Source of the DNA: an archaeon
GTDB lineage: Archaea > Nanobdellota > Nanobdellia > Pacearchaeales > GW2011-AR1
Reading direction: 5' to 3'
NCBI GenBank assembly: GCA_030699005.1
Contig: JAUYLQ010000045.1
Span: forward strand, 1-22,163
Length of the DNA: 22,163 bases
Shown here piece by piece: positions 19,666 through 22,163 of this stretch. The notes beneath the pieces were generated by a model. It was given only the letters and a program-made list of their open reading frames with translations, was not told the origin of the DNA and searched no databases. Within the stretch, counting starts at the first letter, position 1. Each line of letters opens with the position of its first letter. The position numbers and the translations under genes are program-made.

Positions 19666-20376
19666 TTAAGCGTTTTGCCATTTTCCAACGCAATTAAGAA
19701 CAGAAATGACTTCTGTATTTCCTTCTCCAACTTGCCTTTCAAAAAAATCGCTTGAAAAATACGTTTTAAAAAAATCCAAATCATAAAAAATCTCGGGGCA
19801 CTCTTTAATCACATTCACAATATTCTGGTGATATTCATATTTGTTCCCATCAAGAAAAAAATCAAAAAACTTTTCTTTCCCCTTAAAAAATTCTATATTG
19901 AAATTACTTTTAGAATTTTGAGTAACTTTTAACATTTTTTTGTTTGGGAAGTCATAATGAAGGGTTCTTCTTAATTCTCTTAAAAGAGGATAAGTTAAGT
20001 AATGCCCCGCATAAACTCTTTCTAATGAAAAGTTACCATGATAGAACTGGGTTTCAATAAAATTATACCCGTTTACTTCTTTTTCAATCTGGGAGTATTT
20101 TGGGTCTCCATTGTCAACAAACGTAAAAATGCAATTCAATTTTTGAATATCAAAAAGGTCTGTCGGAACTTTTACAAACCCTTTGTAATTCTTACCGACC
20201 TCGTCTACAATGGGGATTTCCCATTCAGAGCAGTTTGTTGTGGAAATCCTTGCATAGTCTTTGAACCGTTCTCCCGACTCAACCGGGTTTTCCCAATTTT
20301 CAGGAAAATAATCAAATCCTTTTTTAGACTCCTCAAGCTTTTCATAAAATTCCAGCATCAAGTCAAAGTCCATCAT
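19666..20376 (-). CDS. Hypothetical protein, tandem paralogue B
   Basis: A 236-residue soluble acidic/aromatic protein of no recognised family. It is a clear paralogue of the protein encoded just upstream (20373-21065): both begin xMDLMxEFYxxLxExKKxFxxFPxxWExP, share KYSQxE and FSxERxY segments in the middle, and have IKExPxIFYDLD near the end. No signal, helix or catalytic motif is evident. The start ATG overlaps the stop of the first copy as ATGA, which indicates a tandem duplication kept in one operon. The amidotransferase gene follows 25 nt downstream. Confidence 0.7.
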   Translation of the reverse strand: MMDFDLMLEFYEKLEESKKGFDYFPENWENPVESGERFKDYARISTTNCSEWEIPIVDEVGKNYKGFVKVPTDLFDIQKLNCIFTFVDNGDPKYSQIEKEVNGYNFIETQFYHGNFSLERVYAGHYLTYPLLRELRRTLHYDFPNKKMLKVTQNSKSNFNIEFFKGKEKFFDFFLDGNKYEYHQNIVNVIKECPEIFYDLDFFKTYFSSDFFERQVGEGNTEVISVLNCVGKWQNA

Positions 20377-21065
20377 TTTACATACAAATTTAAGAGCTCC
20401 TCCAATTCAAAACTCCCTTCATCATTTTTTATAACTAAATCGCCAAAGCAGTTTTTAATCCCATCTAAATCATAAAAAATTAAGGGGGATTCTTTGATAA
20501 GAGTAATATATTTTTTGGAGGGGTCATTTTTTTCATTGAGTGAAAATTCAAAATAAGTTTTACCATGATTCGAAAAATCCAGGTCAAAAAGGTTTGAAGA
20601 ATGCTGAAAAATTTTTATTGACAGTTCATCCGTTACTTTAAAGTCTCCAACTCTTTTAACACAACTTAATATTGGTTTTGAGGAATGCCCAAATCCTATG
20701 GAAGAAAGGTAAATTCTTTCAATGCTAAAAGGCTCATCGTAAAAAATTGTTTTTTTGAGGTTAAGGTTTCCTGAATGTATCTCTGACTGAGAGTATTTTA
20801 AATTCCCCTCTTTCAGGTAACTGAAAAAATTGTCATACTCTCCTTCAACTTTTGAATGGATTCTTACAAATCCCGTATAACCGGAATTGACCTGAAATTT
20901 ATACGGAATTTCTTTTTCATCAAGCCCGTCGAGAGAATGACCCGCAAAATCAGGAAAAATTTGATGATATTGAAGTGGGGCTTCCCACTCTACTGGAAAA
21001 TGGCTAAAACTTTTTTTGGGTTCCTGAAGACAGTGATAAAACTCAATCATTAAATCCATCTCCAT
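20373..21065 (-). CDS. Hypothetical protein, tandem paralogue A
   Basis: A 230-residue soluble protein, first gene of its operon and paralogue of 19666-20376 (aligned blocks MDLMIEFYHCLQEPKKSF, YTGFVRI against YKGFVKV, KYSQSE, SIERIY, IKESPLIFYDLD). The family is not recognised; the many aromatic residues and alternating strands suggest a beta-rich fold. The two copies have diverged strongly outside the shared blocks, so the duplication is old. A TATA box lies about 25 nt upstream. Confidence 0.7.
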   Translation of the reverse strand: MEMDLMIEFYHCLQEPKKSFSHFPVEWEAPLQYHQIFPDFAGHSLDGLDEKEIPYKFQVNSGYTGFVRIHSKVEGEYDNFFSYLKEGNLKYSQSEIHSGNLNLKKTIFYDEPFSIERIYLSSIGFGHSSKPILSCVKRVGDFKVTDELSIKIFQHSSNLFDLDFSNHGKTYFEFSLNEKNDPSKKYITLIKESPLIFYDLDGIKNCFGDLVIKNDEGSFELEELLNLYVK

Positions 21066-21085
21066 AAAACAATGGAAGAAAGACC

Positions 21086-21094
21086 ATTATATAA
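21086..21094 (-). promoter_or_regulatory. TATA box of the tandem-paralogue operon
   Basis: On the minus strand TTATATAAT is centred about 25 nt before ATG 21065; leaderless spacing. It stands between the dph6 stop (21121) and this operon. Confidence 0.55.
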
Positions 21095-21120
21095 CTTTTA
21101 TTATTCTTGAAGAAACTGTT

Positions 21121-21792
21121 TTATTCAATGAAAAGTTCCCCTCTAAAGGAGTTTTCACCTTCTTTAACAATTTTTTTATCAATGATTTTCAGTCCTCTTT
21201 TGTAAAGGGGGCATGAAACAACAAAAGTTTCATACTCTCCTCCTTCCCCTGCAGGGTGAATTTTATATTTTTTGTTTAATTTCAGGATATCTTTTATAAA
21301 ACCTTCATTAATCTCTCTAAAAAGCCATTTTTCATCCAGAGGATAAGCAAAAACTCCGACAACAATAACTTTAAAATTGTTTTCCAGAAGTTCATTTAAA
21401 TAATCAAATTCATCTTTTTGCCAAAGAGGATTGAAACACTCCAGCTCCAACTTACTGCAAATCTCCTGAATCCTTGAAGCCTGATAAACAGATTTTATCG
21501 CTCCGGTTAATATCCCCTCAATTTTGTATTTATTTTTTGCTTCATGGATTGCATTTTCCAAATCTTTTAACTCTTTCTCTTTTTCCCCTTTTGATTCACC
21601 GATTATAAGCGGGATATCCATCACTTCGGACTGAATTTTTACCATTTTGATATTTGGAGTGTGAAACATATAACTCTCCTTATTTTCAGAAAAAATTGAG
21701 ATAAGGCAGGCTATTTCATGCCCTTCTTTTCTTGCTAAGTAAGTAGAATAAACTGAGTCTTTCCCTCCCGAGAATAAAACGCCAAGTTTCAT
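21121..21792 (-). CDS. dph6: Diphthine-ammonia ligase Dph6
   Basis: A 223-residue ATP-pyrophosphatase-fold enzyme that amidates diphthine on elongation factor 2, the last step of diphthamide synthesis. The P-loop LFSGGKDSVYS (7-17) activates ATP by adenylation; GILTGAIKSVYQASRIQEIC and HPAGEGGEYETFVVSCPLY (about 178-196) are the signature blocks of the archaeal/eukaryotic Dph6 family. Length matches archaeal single-domain members. The start is 25 nt from a TATA box, with an 18-bp palindrome between. Its presence marks the host as archaeal (eukaryotes are excluded by operon structure). Confidence 0.93.
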   Translation of the reverse strand: MKLGVLFSGGKDSVYSTYLARKEGHEIACLISIFSENKESYMFHTPNIKMVKIQSEVMDIPLIIGESKGEKEKELKDLENAIHEAKNKYKIEGILTGAIKSVYQASRIQEICSKLELECFNPLWQKDEFDYLNELLENNFKVIVVGVFAYPLDEKWLFREINEGFIKDILKLNKKYKIHPAGEGGEYETFVVSCPLYKRGLKIIDKKIVKEGENSFRGELFIE

Positions 21793-21829
21793 GAAATTTT
21801 AAAATTTCAAGGTTATATAAATTTATAAG
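21792..21829. promoter_or_regulatory. Divergent promoter region with an 18-bp palindrome at the dph6 start
   Basis: TGAAATTTTAAAATTTCA (21792-21809) is a perfect palindrome that touches the dph6 start codon. Next to it TTATATAA (21813-21820) serves dph6 on the minus strand and ATTTATAAG (21821-21829) would serve the plus-strand ORF at 21851; the two boxes are adjacent. In a leaderless transcript the palindrome lies between TATA box and start, a position for a repressor. Confidence 0.5.
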
Positions 21830-21850
21830 TTGAGTTAATTTATTTAGCGC

Positions 21851-22009
21851 ATGGGGACTAAAATGGAGAAATCAGAAATCACCTATTATTGGAATACTAA
21901 ATATGATAATGGGTTTCAAAAACACATTAAACCAATTTTCCAGCAAGTGAAGGACAATCAACTTGAGGAATTTATATTTCAAGAATATCTTTTTGCAGTA
22001 GGGCTCTGA
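21851..22009 (+). CDS. 52-codon hypothetical ORF, possibly a truncated gene
   Basis: ATG 21851 to TGA 22007-22009. The product MGTKMEKSEITYYWNTKYDN and onward, ending EFIFQEYLFAVGL, is polar and aromatic and looks like the beginning of a larger domain cut short. A TATA box about 26 nt ahead supports expression. After the stop all three forward frames are rich in stops. It may be a real small protein or the remnant 5' end of a decayed gene; the family is not recognised. Confidence 0.4.
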   Translation: MGTKMEKSEITYYWNTKYDNGFQKHIKPIFQQVKDNQLEEFIFQEYLFAVGL

Positions 22010-22163
22010 TTCTCAATAGGAATCTGATTATTGATTATTGAATTTGATTATTAATAGGACTCTAATTATAATTGTAAGATTATTTAGTTTTGAAGATATT
22101 TTGGAAGGCCAATCATGAGTCCGTCAGAAGGGACCGAATAATCTTTTATTAAAAAATTATCAA
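22010..22163. other. AT-rich tail of the window without a gene
   Basis: Contains imperfect direct repeats (AATAGGAATCTGATTATTGA near 22015 and AATAGGACTCTAATTATAAT near 22053) and TGATTATTGATTATTGA runs. GTCC...GGAC near 22125 could pair as a short stem. No ORF or RNA gene can be supported. Confidence 0.4.

Noticed and set aside
22112..22140. ATGAGTCC...GGAC-CGAA near the right edge recalls a hammerhead ribozyme core.
   Set aside because: The invariant CUGAUGA is not present (reads TCATGA) and GAAA is absent; stem I and III cannot be drawn.

Overview
The window looks like part of the genome of an AT-rich archaeon, most likely a DPANN-type lineage. Several things support this. There is a diphthine-ammonia ligase (Dph6; diphthamide is archaeal and eukaryotic). 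A tRNA-His gene carries an intron at position 37/38 flanked by a good bulge-helix-bulge. TATA boxes sit about 24-30 nt ahead of many start codons, consistent with leaderless transcripts, and there are also strong GGAGG ribosome sites inside operons. Assignment to a phylum is inference.

Region 1 (1-9102, all minus strand) is a large copper or soft-metal handling island read from 9102 towards 1. Its genes in transcription order are: a Cys-rich PCYCGC-like anchored protein, two tiny anchored proteins, a DUF411 protein, a membrane-rhodanese fusion, two small membrane proteins, a PD-(D/E)XK-like/DUF5655 protein, three very small His/Cys/Met membrane proteins (one frameshifted), DUF2892 and DUF5676 membrane proteins, a T-run terminator, then a second transcription unit with a Met-rich membrane protein, a CupA-like cupredoxin, a CopZ-like HMA protein and a CopA P1B-ATPase that runs off the left edge. 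The first three proteins all end in the same C-terminal peptide, MVGGC. Both transcription units carry the same TAGTTTCnCCAAAG element directly upstream of their TATA box.

Region 2 (9154-11627, plus strand) starts with a divergent gene for a membrane-anchored winged-helix regulator whose external loop carries Cys, His and Met. It is the obvious candidate sensor for the island. A nucleotidyltransferase-like gene, a DsbA-type thiol oxidoreductase, a small holin-like membrane protein and a ribbon-helix-helix protein follow.

Region 3 (11624-16058, minus strand) holds an ATP-cone/Mrr-type endonuclease/HhH protein, a HAD phosphatase, a SIMPL-domain protein paired with a second membrane-anchored winged-helix regulator, and a tRNA-His gene immediately followed by hisS.

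Region 4 (16212-18688, plus strand) is a single gene for a Bacteroidota-style TonB-dependent-receptor-like beta-barrel protein. This is very unexpected in an archaeon, yet it has an archaeal TATA box at leaderless spacing. Region 5 (18746-22163) contains an unknown small gene, a minus-strand operon of two tandem paralogues of unknown function plus a class I glutamine amidotransferase, dph6, and a divergent 52-codon ORF. No CRISPR array, insertion sequence or rRNA was seen.
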